Counted from the first letter of the stretch, positions 33,510 to 45,197 are shown. The stretch: DNA of 64,000 nt from Salticus scenicus (GCA_963930645.1 OZ005656.1:192090979-192154978); one strand, 5' to 3'. Translations and numbers: made by a program. Notes: generated from the letters alone by a model not told the origin.

Positions 33510-34020
33510 GTAAAAAGTCGGCCCGTGTCACTACTGCCTTCGACAGCGCTGCCCCGTGCACACTAAGCGCGTATTCTTTCCCTAACCCTTCGTGCCCCCC
33601 ATTCAAAAAATTTTTTTTGATCGGGTAAAAACTCACACCGGGTCCTCACTGCCTACGGCAGCGCAGTCCCGTGCGCGCTGCGCGCGCTCAAGTTAAAGAA
33701 TACACGCACTGCGCGCGCGTATTCCTTCCCTGACCCTTCGTGCCCCCTAAAAAAAATCATTTCTGATCGGGTAAAAACTCACACCGTGTCCCCACTGTCT
33801 TCGGCAGCGCAGACCCATGCGCGCTGCGCGCGCACGTGTGAAGGTATACGCGCGCTACGCGCACATATTCCTTCTCAAATCAAATTTTTATTCTTAAGAA
33901 AAGAAAATGAAAAAAAAAAATATTTCTCATCGGTTAAAAAGTCGGACCTGGTCCCCACTGCCTTCGGCAGCGCTGTCCCGTGCGCACGGTGCACGCCTAT
34001 ATCTTCCCCACCCTTTCGGC
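33510..34020. repeat. GC-rich minisatellite in Helitron copy 1
   Basis: Four imperfect units of about 120-150 bp each contain GGTAAAAA-GTC/CTC, a CACTGCCTTCGGCAGCGC-like hairpin, a run of GCGC steps and ATTCCTTCCCTGACCC. The composition contrasts sharply with the AT-rich surroundings. Copy 2 of the Helitron holds the matching array at about 38345-38970. The 101-codon frame 33786-34091 is a shadow of this array. Confidence 0.8.
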
Positions 34021-35508
34021 CCTTCCTAATTAACGTACAGTCAGTCAAAATCAAAAAAAAAAAACGCCACCCCCACCTAATTTCGCCGTAAATTATCGTA
34101 GAAACATGTGGTTGGTACCAATCGATTTGTAATAACGTCTAGTTTATAATGATATAGTTAGATTTTGCTTAAGTGGTCGTCTACATATTAAAACTGGCAT
34201 CAACTTCATTTTTTTCAATGGTAACCCCCATTTTTTATAATTTATTTGAATTCTTTGGACAAAATCATCGCGGAAAATGGTATAGTTTATATATTTTGCT
34301 CAATTCTTCACAGAGTTATAAGCTGTCAAACTATGAGGGTGCTAATGTTAAATGAATGTGACAAACATTAATTCATATCTTCCAAAATAATTATGATATT
34401 CTAATTCTGTTTTTTTTTATATGATAGAATGAAGTGACCCAAACATATTCCATGCATATTTTTTATAATTTTTTTTTTTTTTTTTTTCTGAAATATGAAA
34501 ATTATTAATAATTTCATATTTGAAAAAATTATGAATTATGACCTATGTTAATTTTTGCATAAATAGAACGGGCATCATCAAAAACATGGGTTTCCAAATT
34601 TACAGCTCGTTCTTAACATTATTTTTTGAGTTATAGTGATATTTTATTTTTTAGTGTTGTTAGGGGGCGTCACTTATAATAATTTGTATCCTTTGTGAGT
34701 AAATATCTGTATATATTTTGACGAAAAACTATTTTAATTTACCTAAATGTTATTCTAATTGTTTTCTAAGCAACATTTCGATGTTTATGATACAAATTGG
34801 ATCATTTTTATAAAATTATCGCAATGCAAGCGAGAGATTGTGAAAAAATTTCCAAAAGAAATGAAACCCCGCCTCTAAATTGCGGAAACATTAGTAAAAA
34901 AACTAGTTTCTGTATTCGTATATGACTCTCTATGTGACGCTGGTATGCATAAATGTCAAAGGCATTTACTACATCGAATGCTGAAGACAAAATTTAAATG
35001 ATTTAATTGGAAGTATGTAAAATAATTTTGTTTTATAATGTAAAGTTGTAGAAAAACTGTGTAAAGGCGTGGCTTCCGTTACAAAGAGGTTTATACTCGA
35101 TTCTGAAATGTTAAGTCTTCGTTCTTAAATATTACATAACGTTCCCCACTTTGTCACTGCTAAAATTCTATTTTGTCCCTTTTGTCTTTTGTTTTTAACT
35201 TGAATATTCTACGATTCGTACACCTCAAGTTAAGTATCATGACGGTAAAAAAAAAAAAACGCAGTAAGACGAGGACTATTATTTTAAAAAAGACAATAGT
35301 TTTTTTTTTCCTTTTTTTAAATTAATATAATTGACTTTTATTAATTTTTATCAGATTTTTTAAAACAAATTTTCTGTTTTAATCTTCTTGTGACATTTTC
35401 GCATTCGATTACTCTACCGTTTATGCTATTTAAATTTTATCGCATGACGTAACATAATAAATTATAAAATTTTTATTAAATGTTTTTTTAATACTTAATA
35501 ATAAAGTG

Positions 35509-35539
<31 letters not shown>

Positions 35540-35752
35540 TAATATCTATTATTGAAACAAAGCGCAATATTATTTATTTTCTATTATTCTAATCACGGCG
35601 TAAAACTGGCGTTACATTTCTCACGGAAAAAGAATTTAAAACAAAGTAACATGTCTTATTACTTTTAAAGATATAGATTTTACACATTTAAAATTAAGAA
35701 TTCAAGTACAGTAGATGACTGCAGAACGGGGAATACTCGTTCTAGGCAATAG

Positions 35753-35890
35753 CAGGGATGGAACACGGGCGCAGAATTCATACCGGAATCTGTGTAAGAA
35801 ATTTCTCTACCTATAATATCGTTGATATAAGAGGTAGAAAATTTTCTTACATTGGTAGTGGTATGAATTCTGCGCCCGTGTTCCATCCTT
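35753..35890. mobile_element. small hAT-type MITE (138 bp), near-perfect arms
   Basis: GGATGGAACACGGGCGCAGA, then ATTCATACC, pairs with GGTATGAATTCTGCGCCCGT, then GTTCCATCC. GCAATAG occurs on both flanks. Because the arms are so alike, both strands give frames starting MEHGRRIHT (35680-35886 minus, 35758-35946 plus); neither is a gene. It is related to 26831-26969. Confidence 0.85.
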
Positions 35891-35899
35891 GCAATAGGA

Positions 35900-36126
35900 A
35901 ACCGTTTTTTCTATATCCATATTTCTTTTCATATGGATATACATAATAATTATACTCTTTCTAGTGAAAGTATTTGTGTTCATGCTATTTTGTTTATTTA
36001 TATATGAATATAAGGAATAATCTTAAGAAATATCGTAACACACAAATTGTGAAAGAAACGCCCACTGAAGGAGTTACAGATTTCAAAATGACATGAAACT
36101 ACGTCAGTGGTCGCGAAAATGTTAAA
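35900..36126. repeat. piggyBac-type MITE relative
   Basis: CACAAATTGTGAAAGAAACG, GAGTTACAGATTTC and GGTCGCGAAAATGTTAA match the family at 17088-17400 and 23591-23880 in the latter orientation. The right TTAA is kept; the left boundary is blurred where it meets the 138-bp MITE. Confidence 0.6.
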
Positions 36127-38234
36127 TATCCTTTCTCAGATTTTAGTTTAAATCTTGTTATCTATATTTTTGTATATTATTTATTGTTGGTTTGCACGCC
36201 TAAAATTAAATGTAAATCTTTATAGTAACACTTTCATGCGAGGCTTACTGTATAAAATAAAAATATACCCAATAAGAAGTAGATAATAATTGTTAGTTAG
36301 TAGATTTTAATTGTTTTTATATATACATATTTTATTATATATGTATTTTAACTTAAATTTTTGTCTCTTAAATAAAACAGTTTTTGCTTTTAAGAAGTAG
36401 ATAATTCTTTTTCTTAAATATTAAACATTTTTTTTTTTTTAAACCGCTATTAAAATTATTACTATTGTTCTTTTACCTTGGTATCTAGATTTTTGTAATT
36501 AAACATTGTAGGGTTCATATGATTCAAGCTTTTCGTGTTGTATTTAACTATTCAATGTTTAATAAATTGAAACCAATAAAAATCTTTTAATTCATAAGCT
36601 AACTCAGAAAGTTCTGCAAATTTGAATCGTGTTTTATTTTATAAATAACATTTCCGAACTTTTTTTCCGGTGTGAAGTTTAATAAATAATGTATATTGTG
36701 TGGTAGATCATGATTTATTTTTTCTAAAGGTATAGACGGTCCTCCAACACATTTTCACGTGTAACTCTGTTTAGAATTGATTTAAAGTATATAAATAGGT
36801 AAGTTTTCCGAACTGCCTGGATCTCAGAAATCTGATTATGGTGTCAAAAATGGGGGTCGTCATTGAAAAAAAATGAAGTTTATACGTGATTTTATATGTA
36901 GATGACCTCTTAAGCAAAATCTGACTACACCATTAAAAACTAGACGTTATTACAGATCGATAGGTACCAGCCGCATGTTTCTACGATAATTTACGGCGAA
37001 ATTAGGTGGGGGGGTGGCGTTTTTTTTTGGCTGACTGTACATATACCAATTTTGGACGGTCTAACTGAATTAGCTGAGATGCAAAAGAAAACCTAATTAG
37101 GACACCTCAAAACGTGCAAATCTGGTTAAAACTTTTGATAATATAAAAGAACGTTAAAATATCTTTCGAATGATGTATTAAAAATAATTTAATCATAATT
37201 AGAAATTGAAATATTGAAATTTTAAAGTATTACAGCGCCATCTGGCGGTGGAAATTTCTGTAATCTACTGTTCGATTCCAAATCAAAAAAAGCTATCTAA
37301 TGATGCATTACTTATGAAATTATTTTAATTAGTAGCTGAGATACAAAAGAAAACCGATTCAGGAGACCTCAAGACGTGTAAATGAAGCGAAATCTTGAAT
37401 TGCACTTTCGATAATATAAAAATACTTTAAAATATCTTTCGAATGATGTATTAAAAATAATTTAATCATAGTTAAAATTTGAAATACGCGTATTAGAATA
37501 AAATTTAATTTGCAATTAAATTGTACATTTTTTATTTATTCTCGAAACCCGGTGAAATTTGAACTGCAACTTCGTCTTGTGATGTTAAAAGTGTGTAGCA
37601 AGTTTGAAATAATTTTGAAGGAATTTGAAGCATTTTGAAATTTGCAATTTTTATTTCCAGTACAAAATCAGTAAAGCAGGAAGTAAAATCTATTTATTCT
37701 TTCGCCCGGCGCCATGGTAACCGAAATACGTTCAGAAGCTCGCTAGTCTGCGAAATTAATAAAACTCTTGTGATTTGTTGCCACCTTTTTTTTCATACTT
37801 TAGTTAATTTTAAAAAATCTAATTGTCCTATCGATAAGCTATTTAAACCGTCGGATTTAGAAAAATCGGACCTTTCATTTGATACTTTATTTGTAACGAT
37901 ACGACTGATATTTCTAATTTATTTTCCACTTTTTCCGTAAAAATGTCGCTTTTTAAGCATTTAATCATGAATTCTGGGTCATTTTTCGTTAGACATGGTT
38001 CGAAGTTTTAATTAATATCTCCGCTAATTAGGGTCGCATCGCTTAGCGAATTATCGCGATGTCGAGATGAAGAAATTCTGCGTCTGTCGACACCGGTTTC
38101 GAGTCACTGCATCCATTAGCGCCGGAGCTTTAGCGGTCACAAGGCATTTCTCACAGACAGACAGATAGACAGACAGAAAGACAGACAGAGAGACAGACAG
38201 ACAGATGCGCACAGATTTTAATAATATAAGGAGA

Positions 38235-40191
38235 CTAGCGAGCTTCGCCCGCTAGCGGGTCAGTATTTTCAAATGAATCACTAAAATTAATAAATCACTA
38301 ACAGTAACTTTTAGTGTTAGGAAAAGAAATTTAAAAAAAAAATCATTTTTGATTGGGTAAAAAGTCGGCTCGGGTCCCCACTGCCTTCGGCAGCGCTGCC
38401 CAGTAGGCGCTGCGTGCGAGTATTCCTTTCCTGACCCTGCGTGCCCCCCCCCTCAAAAAAAAATCTGATTGGGTAAAAACTTACACCGGGTCCCCACTGC
38501 CTTCAGCAGCGCAGACACAAGCGCACTGCGCGCGCACGTGTGGGGGTATACGTGCGCTGCGCGCACATATTCCTTCTCAAATAGAATTTTTATTCTTAAG
38601 AAAAGAAAATTAAAAAAATCATTTCTCATCGGGTACAAAGTCGGACCGGGTCCTCAGTGCCTACGGCAGCGCAGTCCCGTGCGCGTATTCCTTAACTGAC
38701 CCTTCGTGCCCCCTAAACAAAATCATTTCTGATAGGGTATAAACTCACACCGTGTCCCCACTGCCTTCGGCAGCGCAGCGCGCGCACGTGTGAAGGTATA
38801 CGCGCGCTACGCGCACATATTCCTTCTCAAATCAAATTTTTATTCATAAGAAAAGAAAATGATAAAAAAAATCCTTTCTCATCGGTTAAAAAGCCGGACC
38901 TGGTCCCCACTGCCTTCGGCAGCGCTGTCCCGTGCGCGCGGTGCACGCCTATATCTTTCCCACCATTTCAGCCCTTCCTAATTAACCTACATATACAAAT
39001 TTGGAACGGTTTAACTGAATTAGCTGAGATGCAAAAGAAAACCTAATCAGGACACCTCAAAACGTGCAAATCTGGTTAAAACTTTCGATAATATAAAATA
39101 ACTTTAAAATATCTTTCGAATGATGTATTAAAAATAATTTAATCATAATTAGAAATTGAAATATTAAAATTTTAAAATATTACAGCGCCATTTGGCGGTA
39201 GTAATTTCTGTAATCTACTATTCGATTCCAAATCAACAAAGCTATCTAATGTTGTATTACTTATGAAATTATTTTAATTAGTAGCTGAGATACAAAAGAA
39301 AACTGATTCATGAGACCTCAAAACGTGTAAATGAATTGAAATCTTGAATCCCACTTTCGATAATATAAAAGTACTTTAAAATATCTTTCGAATGATGTAT
39401 TAAAAATAATTTAATCATAGTTAGAATTTGAAATACGCGTATTAGAATAAAATTTAATTTGCAATTAAATTGTACATTTTTTATTTATTCTCGAAACCCG
39501 GTGAAATTTGAACTGCAACTTCGTCTTGTGATGTTAAAAGTGTGTAGCAAGTTTGAAATAATTTTGAAGAAAATTGAAGCATTTTGAAATTTGCAATTTT
39601 TATTTCCAGTACAAAATCAGTAAAGCAGGAAGTAAAATCTATTTATTCTTTCGCCCGGCGCCATGATAACCGAAATACGTCTAGAAGCTCGCTAGTCTGC
39701 GAAATTAATAAAACTCTTGTGATTTGTTGCCACCTTTTTTTTCATACTTTAGTTAATTTTAAAAAATCTAATTGTCCTATCGATAAGCTATTTAAACCGT
39801 CGGATTTAGAAAAATCGGACCTTTCATTTGATACTTTATTTGTAACGATACGACTGATATTTCTAATTTATTTTCCACTTTTTCCGTAAAAATGTCGCTT
39901 TTTAAGCATTTAATCATGAATTCTGGGTCATTTTTCGTTAGACATGGTTCGAAGTTTTAATTAATATCTCCGCTAATTAGGATCGCATCGCTTAGCGAAT
40001 TATCGCGATGTCGAGATGAAGAAATTCTGCGTCTGTCGACACCGGTTTCGAGGCGCTGCAACCATTAGCGCCGGTGCTTTAGCGGTCACAAGGCATTTCT
40101 CACAGACAGACAGACAGAAAGACAGACAGACAGAAAGACAGACAGAGAGACAGACAGACAGATGCGCACAGATTTTAATAATATAAGGAGA
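38235..40191 (-). mobile_element. Helitron copy 2, head-to-tail with copy 1
   Basis: On the minus strand it starts TCTCC at 40191, after a host A (plus-strand T at 40192), and ends GCGGGCGAAGCTCGCTAG at 38235. It is joined directly to the TCTCC start of copy 1 with no base between. The length is 1957 bp. A GACA tract lies at about 40100-40165 (TCTG on the element strand) and the GC-rich array at about 38345-38970. The 101-codon frame here (39584-39889) has its twin at 37635-37940, but it begins with TTG and has no known domain. Confidence 0.85.
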
Positions 40192-40192
40192 T

Positions 40193-40867
40193 GTTCTGAT
40201 AACAGACGTAATTGACAAACAATACAAAATCAATAAAAATAAGATAAAATCAACAATAAATAAATTTGCAAATAGTATGCAGATAATATGCAAAATTTAA
40301 ACATAGCAAATGCTAGCTGTATTACACACATTATAGATTTATTGGATTTTTTTAACGCTTGATACATGTTAATTCTTAAATCCATTGAGAAGTGGATTCA
40401 CAATTCCATTCTATACAAAATAATCCAATTTTTATAATCTCTTCGTTTCTTCGACGTACAAATCTCCACCTCTTCCTGTTTTTTTTAAATAACGTCGCTA
40501 AAAAACATTAAATCGCCAAAAGTAGTAATGAGGGAAAACAGCTTTCTAGAATTATGTAATACTTCGACACTCCACTTTGGAGATCGTGTTTATGCGAAAA
40601 CAACGTTAAATAAAATTTCAACTACAGTAAATGAGAGTTTATCTTCTCTATACGGTATTCTGTGAACTTTGCGTTCAACCATGGAATAGATGAGAGTATG
40701 AGAATTTGTAAACTTGCCACTGTTGCATGCACGTAGGCAAGTTCAGATGATTACATAATTGTTTTTGTAAGTCACGGAAACTTTGCCAACACCGATTCCG
40801 GTCACCTTAAATGGGTTTCACAGCCATTTACAGAGAAACGGACGTGCCATTTCTAGGCAAAAGAGAC
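40193..40867. other. no gene seen
   Basis: The first bases (GTTCTGATAACAGAC) continue the locus seen empty at 15503-15530. The rest has no match elsewhere in the window. The minus frame 40000-40293 (SVCLSVCLSV repeats) is translated GACA microsatellite. Confidence 0.4.
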
Positions 40868-42136
40868 TAGGTATAATGTTTCCACACGAAAAACACGCAT
40901 GCGCAGAGGCTGTAGCTTTCTTAGCGAAAGAAAAAAACTTTCCAAGTCCGCCAGATTAACAGTTTATCGCTGACTTTTCATTGAAGAGGATTCAGAGGAT
41001 TCGGTGTGGGATGTTCATTGGTTGGGTTTAAAATCCCACTAATGCTGCACACCGGCGGCTTACGAAAGCGAGCATTTCGGCGATCTAATCAATCAAGAAA
41101 AACAGTCGAAAAAAGCAATTTGATCAGAAAAATTACAGAGAAAAAAAATTTTCATCATAAAATAAAATTAAAGAATTTTTACTGAATAATCACGGAATTA
41201 TAACCAATCACAAAATAATAATAATAATAACAATAAAGAAATGACATTCCAAATATAAAATCTCACAATACAAATGTTCAAAATTTTCAACCGCAGGAAT
41301 AATAATACACACGTCTATACGCATCGCATACATTAAGGAAAAAAAAAATCACTGAATATCCCAGTCTCAAACTGCATGAATCTCAAATATGCATGAAATA
41401 TATTGCAGCATACAGCAATACGCACGTCTGTACGCTTCGCATACATGAAAACAAAACAAAACAAAAAAAAATCACAGAATACCCCTACCTCAAAATGCAC
41501 GAATCTCAAATATGCATGAAATTACATATTGCAGCCATCAGTAATACGCACGTCTGTATGCTTCGCGTACATGAAAACCAGAAAAGCATCACAGAATACC
41601 CCTATCTAAAAATGCATGAATTTGAAATTTCCATGAAATTACATATTGCAGCAGTCAGTAATACGCACGTCTGTACGCTTCGCGTACATGAAAACTAGAA
41701 CAGCGTCACAGAATACCCCTATCTCAAAACGCATGAAACTGAAATTTGCATGAAATTACATATTGTAGCAGTCAGTAATACGCACGTCTGTACTCTTCGC
41801 GTGCATGAAAAAAAAAAAAAAAAAAGAAAAAAGAAAAATCACAGAATACCCCTATTTCAAAATACATAAATCTAAAAAATGTATGAAATTACATATTGCT
41901 GCAATCAGTAATACGCACGTCTGTACGCTTCGCGTACATGAAAACCAAAGGAAAACATCACAGAATACCACTTTCTTAAAAATGCATGTAATTACACTAA
42001 ATTGGACCCTAGAAAAAAGTTTGGAGGTTCGCTACATTCATTGGGTTGCATCCGAATTTGCGAATCAAGTTAAACTGAACGGTAACCTAAATTCGATTAG
42101 CGCACGTGTTTTTCTCGTGTGGAAACATTATATCTA
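40868..42136. mobile_element. inverted-repeat element carrying a 117-bp minisatellite
   Basis: The left end TAGGTATAATGTTTCCACAC, then GAAAAACACGC, pairs with the right end GTTTTTCTCGTGTGGAAACA, then TTATATCTA. CTAG occurs at both edges (40867-40870, 42134-42137), so the duplication could be TA or CTAG. Length is about 1.27 kb. The middle is dominated by a tandem array (41290-41990). There is no transposase; the frames 41393-41698 and 41805-42137 are array translations. Confidence 0.8.
41290..41990. repeat. six-unit tandem array, period about 117 bp
   Basis: The landmark AATAC(G/A)CACGTCT occurs at 41304, 41417, 41543, 41660, 41777 and 41920, giving spacings of 113, 126, 117, 117 and 143. 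The larger spacings come from A-tract growth. Each unit also carries ACGCTTCGCGTACATGAAAA, TCACAGAATACCCCTA and CATGAAATTACATATTG. ACGCTTCGCGT is itself a small hairpin. Confidence 0.95.
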
Positions 42137-42420
42137 GCCGCTCGTTTTCTGAGCTACCTAGTTCTTTATGAACTTTACGCCCTGTTGATGAGTGACTGGA
42201 AATAAATGAGTTAGCCATCTTAATATAGTGACGAAGAGAGGCATGTCGCGTGATCTTGACAGAAAATGCGAAATTAGTATAGGAAGAATGAGATGTAGAA
42301 GTAAAGATAACACGACTGGCTGAGATGAAGTAAGAGAAAGAAATTTAACAGAGAGGAAGGTTTCCTGAGTTCGAGAGAGATGATTAGTAAGAAAAATAAA
42401 AAGAAATTGTTAGTGAAGTA

Positions 42421-42452
<32 letters not shown>

Positions 42453-42688
42453 TCTTCAAAGAAGGTAGATTTTTTTAATAATTTAAGAGATAGCACACTG
42501 GAGGTACACAAGAATGCCCTACGATATTAAGTAGACCGACAACTGATCGTAACCAGCTAGCCTTGAAAAAGGCTTCTGCCGACTATCTCGAAAACAATAC
42601 ATGTGTTTCCAGTAAGAGATGAGAAAAAGATAAAAAGATGAAGAAAGCCCCCTTTCAGAAGGGTGTAAAAAGAATAGAGAGATAGAAT
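42137..42688. other. no gene; (TA)n microsatellite
   Basis: A (TA)n tract runs 42425-42452. The 63-codon minus frame 42519-42710 lies downstream of the LINE ORF1 stop and has no recognised motif. Confidence 0.4.
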
Positions 42689-43338
42689 TAATTATCTTCG
42701 TCGAGATCAAACTCCTGAGCGATTTGTTTGAACTTTTCAGTTATAATTGACATTTTTAAAAGAGGGTTTGATTTATTTTTAATGAGTTGCGCGATATTTT
42801 TGATACATTGAAGAATTTTTTTATTTTTAAGAATTTCTTTAATTTCGTGAAATGCTTGTTACATTTCATGACGGTCATTTGATGGTTTATTTTTTCCCTG
42901 AACGATTTTATTGTAGGTAGATTGTTATCGTGTTAAGGTTATCGTCGTCGGTATTATTATAATTTAGGAATTTTCAATTTTTTCAGAAGGCTGAGGGGGA
43001 TTTTAGGGTTTTTTCTAGAATTGTTTTGAGCGTTGGTTTTGTTAATTTTAATAAATGTTGGATTTTTGGGACATTTGGAGAATGAGGCAGGATGATCCCT
43101 GCCACAGTTAGCACAAGTACGTGTAATTTTGCCTTTTCAGGGCAATCTTTAGAATGATGATTTTTTGCGCATTTTACGCACCGGGGCAAAAAGCCAAAAA
43201 TTTCAGAGGCGTGGCCAAATGATTGACAGTTATAACATTGTTTAGTTTTTGACTGAATTTATAGCGCTCAATAGAGAATTAGTATACAGAAGATAGGATA
43301 TATTATAAATTTCTTCGAAGTTTGTCCTAGGAGTTACG

Positions 43339-43573
43339 TTAACCCGTTAGTAGTCGCTAGTTGGTCGATTTGCCGCCCATCCTTCAGTTTTGCCAGATTT
43401 TTTTATTCAATAGCCACCAAAAATTTATAGAAGTGGTATTTGATATACATAAAACGCGAATAAAATCGAAGAAATGTTGATCACATCACTTTTTTAAATT
43501 ATTGGTGCGAGTTAAATAAAAAGTTCCCAATCTGTAATAGGTGGCGCTGTCTATAGCGACTACTAACGGGTGA
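43339..43573. mobile_element. piggyBac-type MITE in LINE ORF1
   Basis: TTAA at 43339-43342 starts TTAACCCGTTAGTAGTCGCT. The right arm AGCGACTACTAACGGGT is its complement. The expected right TTAA has been altered (TGAA) where the next element inserted. About 235 bp, no gene. Confidence 0.85.
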
Positions 43574-43575
43574 AG

Positions 43576-43859
43576 CAGAGCCTGATTAAGGGGGAAGCTC
43601 GCTCTTCACACATTATTTATACTTACACCGTTATTTTTTAACAAATACTTTCCTCCTATAATAAACAGAAAATTTTCATTAAACATTATTTTAAAAGAAT
43701 TCTGGTGTCTAATAACGCTGAGTAAATTGGATTGTTTTACACCGTTCATTTTTTATAAAAAAATTTCCTCCTCAAAGCGTGGAATTTCTATGACATGAAG
43801 TAAAAAATAATTGTAAAAATATTCCGATAAGAACGAGCTTCCCTCTTAATCAGGCCCTG
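43576..43859. mobile_element. hAT-type MITE, second copy
   Basis: The ends are CAGAGCCTGATTAAGGGGGA and CCCTCTTAATCAGGCCCTG. It is the inverted relative of 13956-14242; TTACACCGTTATTTTTTAAC, AAATTGGATTGTTTTACACC and CACGCTTTGACG-type sequence are shared. The flanks GGGTGAAG and ACGTTAAG match at only 5 of 8, so the duplication has decayed. It sits at the right end of the piggyBac-type MITE. Confidence 0.85.
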
Positions 43860-45197
43860 ACGTTAAGTAGATAAAGGGGCATTGGTTGCCCTGTTTTCCT
43901 ACTTCGCATCATTGCGGCTCTAGTTATTTCAAAGATAAGTTCTTTGAAAGCCTCTATAATTAAGTTAATATTAGCATAGCACGGGATGCTACGGAGCACC
44001 GCTTTTTTAGGACGAATATTTTAGGATTTAACCTTTTAAGGGCGGTGATGCCACTACAGCATCACCTAATTTTAATTTCCAACTGCAAAAATTCATCCCA
44101 GAAATATTTTATAGGATTTTACTTTTATAACTTAAAGGGAGAAATTCATTTATTTTTTCTTTTATAACATTGATCGTAAATTCTAGTGATTGTTGATTTT
44201 AAAAGAATAAAATTACTCTACTATTGAAAGGGACATATATTTAAGTTTATTTTCCAAAACAATTTTTTTTTTGTGTGTTTTTTAAATCATTTTCATCTTT
44301 GATTTGGATTTTTAACCGTTTAATTTAATTAGAGTGGGACTTTTAGTCATTAATGGTTTTGGAAGTTTTTGTCCGATTCTGGTCAACTTCTATCAAGAAG
44401 GGTGGGAGATTATTATTTTTTTGTCTAAGTTTCTTCATTTTGGGTATTTTCGATTAATTTATCTTGATCCATAATTACAGGATCGGTTGAATTGGTTGCA
44501 GTTTGATCGGATTGATCTAAGACTTCGTATTAGTTAGAAACAGAGATGTTAATTTCACAATCAAGTTTAGAGTTATGTCTAGGAAGAGCATACTTATTAT
44601 CGCTATAATTTTTAATAACTTGGGGGAGTTTAAGATCTTCCTTACAATTAATTTTAAGTTGATAATTTTGAAGATAGTTATTAAAGATTTGTTTTTTAGT
44701 AAGGAGAAAAATGTCAGGGAATCTAAAAGCCGAATGAATATGAAATTCCGCTTCAGTCACCAACAGTCATGCTTGATCCTTTTGATCCTGTTTATCCATC
44801 GGAAGACTTTGGCTATATTTGATGAATTCTTCATAGTAACAGAGAAAATTTCTGATAATCCTGTTTTTAGGAATATCTTTGTGACAATGTTCATCAGATA
44901 ATTTCGTTACCATAAATAAGTTTACGGACAGATCTCGATGATTTATGTTGAGAAGAAGCTATGATGAAGATTTGCGTGATAAACAAATAACTTCACAGGC
45001 TAACACAAGATAGCACTGTGCGAGACGGAGAAGAAACAAGTCTAACAGCACTGGGAATAGAAGAACGAGAGAAGCTTACAGCTTACAGAGAAGGAATTCA
45101 ATTGAATGATATGTTAAAATTTTCTCTCTTAGTATTTGTAGTGTCAATAATATTAAATCTTCCATATTAGTTTATGTGCATAATAGGCTATATATTT

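Larger units (their letters stand above)
34038..37037. mobile_element. Tc1/mariner-type element, 3000 bp, in Helitron copy 1
   Basis: The left tip is CAGTCAGTCAAAATC, A-run, CGCCACCCCC. The right tip is GGGGTGGCG, T-run, GGCTGACTG. TA flanks both (34036-34037, 37038-37039). Helitron copy 2 shows the unfilled target: CTTCCTAATTAACCTACATA at about 38975-38994, against CTTCCTAATTAACGTA before and TACATATACC after the element. Inverted homology runs about 280 bp inward. The middle has no transposase, but it does hold a 138-bp MITE (35753-35890) and a piggyBac-type fragment. Confidence 0.94.
33382..38234 (-). mobile_element. Helitron copy 1 (interrupted)
   Basis: Read on the minus strand it starts TCTCCTTATATTATTAAAAT at 38234 and ends GCGGGCGAAGCTCGCTAG at 33382, followed by T. 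These are Helitron features: 5' TC, 3' CTRR preceded by a short GC hairpin (GCGGGC-GAA-GCTCGC), and no inverted termini. Without the 3.0-kb mariner-type insertion at 34038-37037 and its duplicated TA, it is about 1.85 kb. It has no Rep/helicase frame, so it is non-autonomous. It carries a (TCTG)n tract near its 5' end and a GC-rich minisatellite near its 3' end. Confidence 0.82.
42689..44913 (-). pseudogene. LINE (Jockey-type) ORF1/gag relic, split by MITEs
   Basis: A start-like ATG at 44913 opens an N-terminal region (MVTKLSDEHCHKDIPKN) that a stop soon breaks. A Gln/Asp-rich segment follows to about 44440. After the MITE cluster at 43339-43859, three knuckles can be read: CYNCQSFGHASEIF, where the family's last Cys is Phe, then CVKCAKNHHSKDC, and a third, CANCGRDHPASFSKC, which a frameshift moves out of the 42983-43189 frame. 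The C-terminus (KSNPLLKMSIITEKFKQI) ends near 42689. No ORF2 follows. Confidence 0.7.

Noticed and set aside
35680..35946. Frames on both strands starting MEHGRRIHT
   Set aside because: They arise from the two arms of a 138-bp inverted-repeat MITE.
37635..39889. Twin 101-codon frames in the two Helitron units
   Set aside because: They start with TTG, have no known domain and are alike because the units are duplicates. Kept only as a divergence observation.
40000..40293. Cys/Leu/Ser-rich frame (SVCLSVCLSV)
   Set aside because: It is translated GACA microsatellite near the Helitron 5' end.
41290..41990. Possible CRISPR array
   Set aside because: The repeats are contiguous, about 117 bp, with no unique spacers and no cas genes; the genome is eukaryotic.
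41393..42137. Two frames encoding a repeated peptide (SNTHVCTLRVHEN)
   Set aside because: They are translations of the 117-bp tandem array; the period is not constant modulo three, frames change, and an A tract interrupts them.
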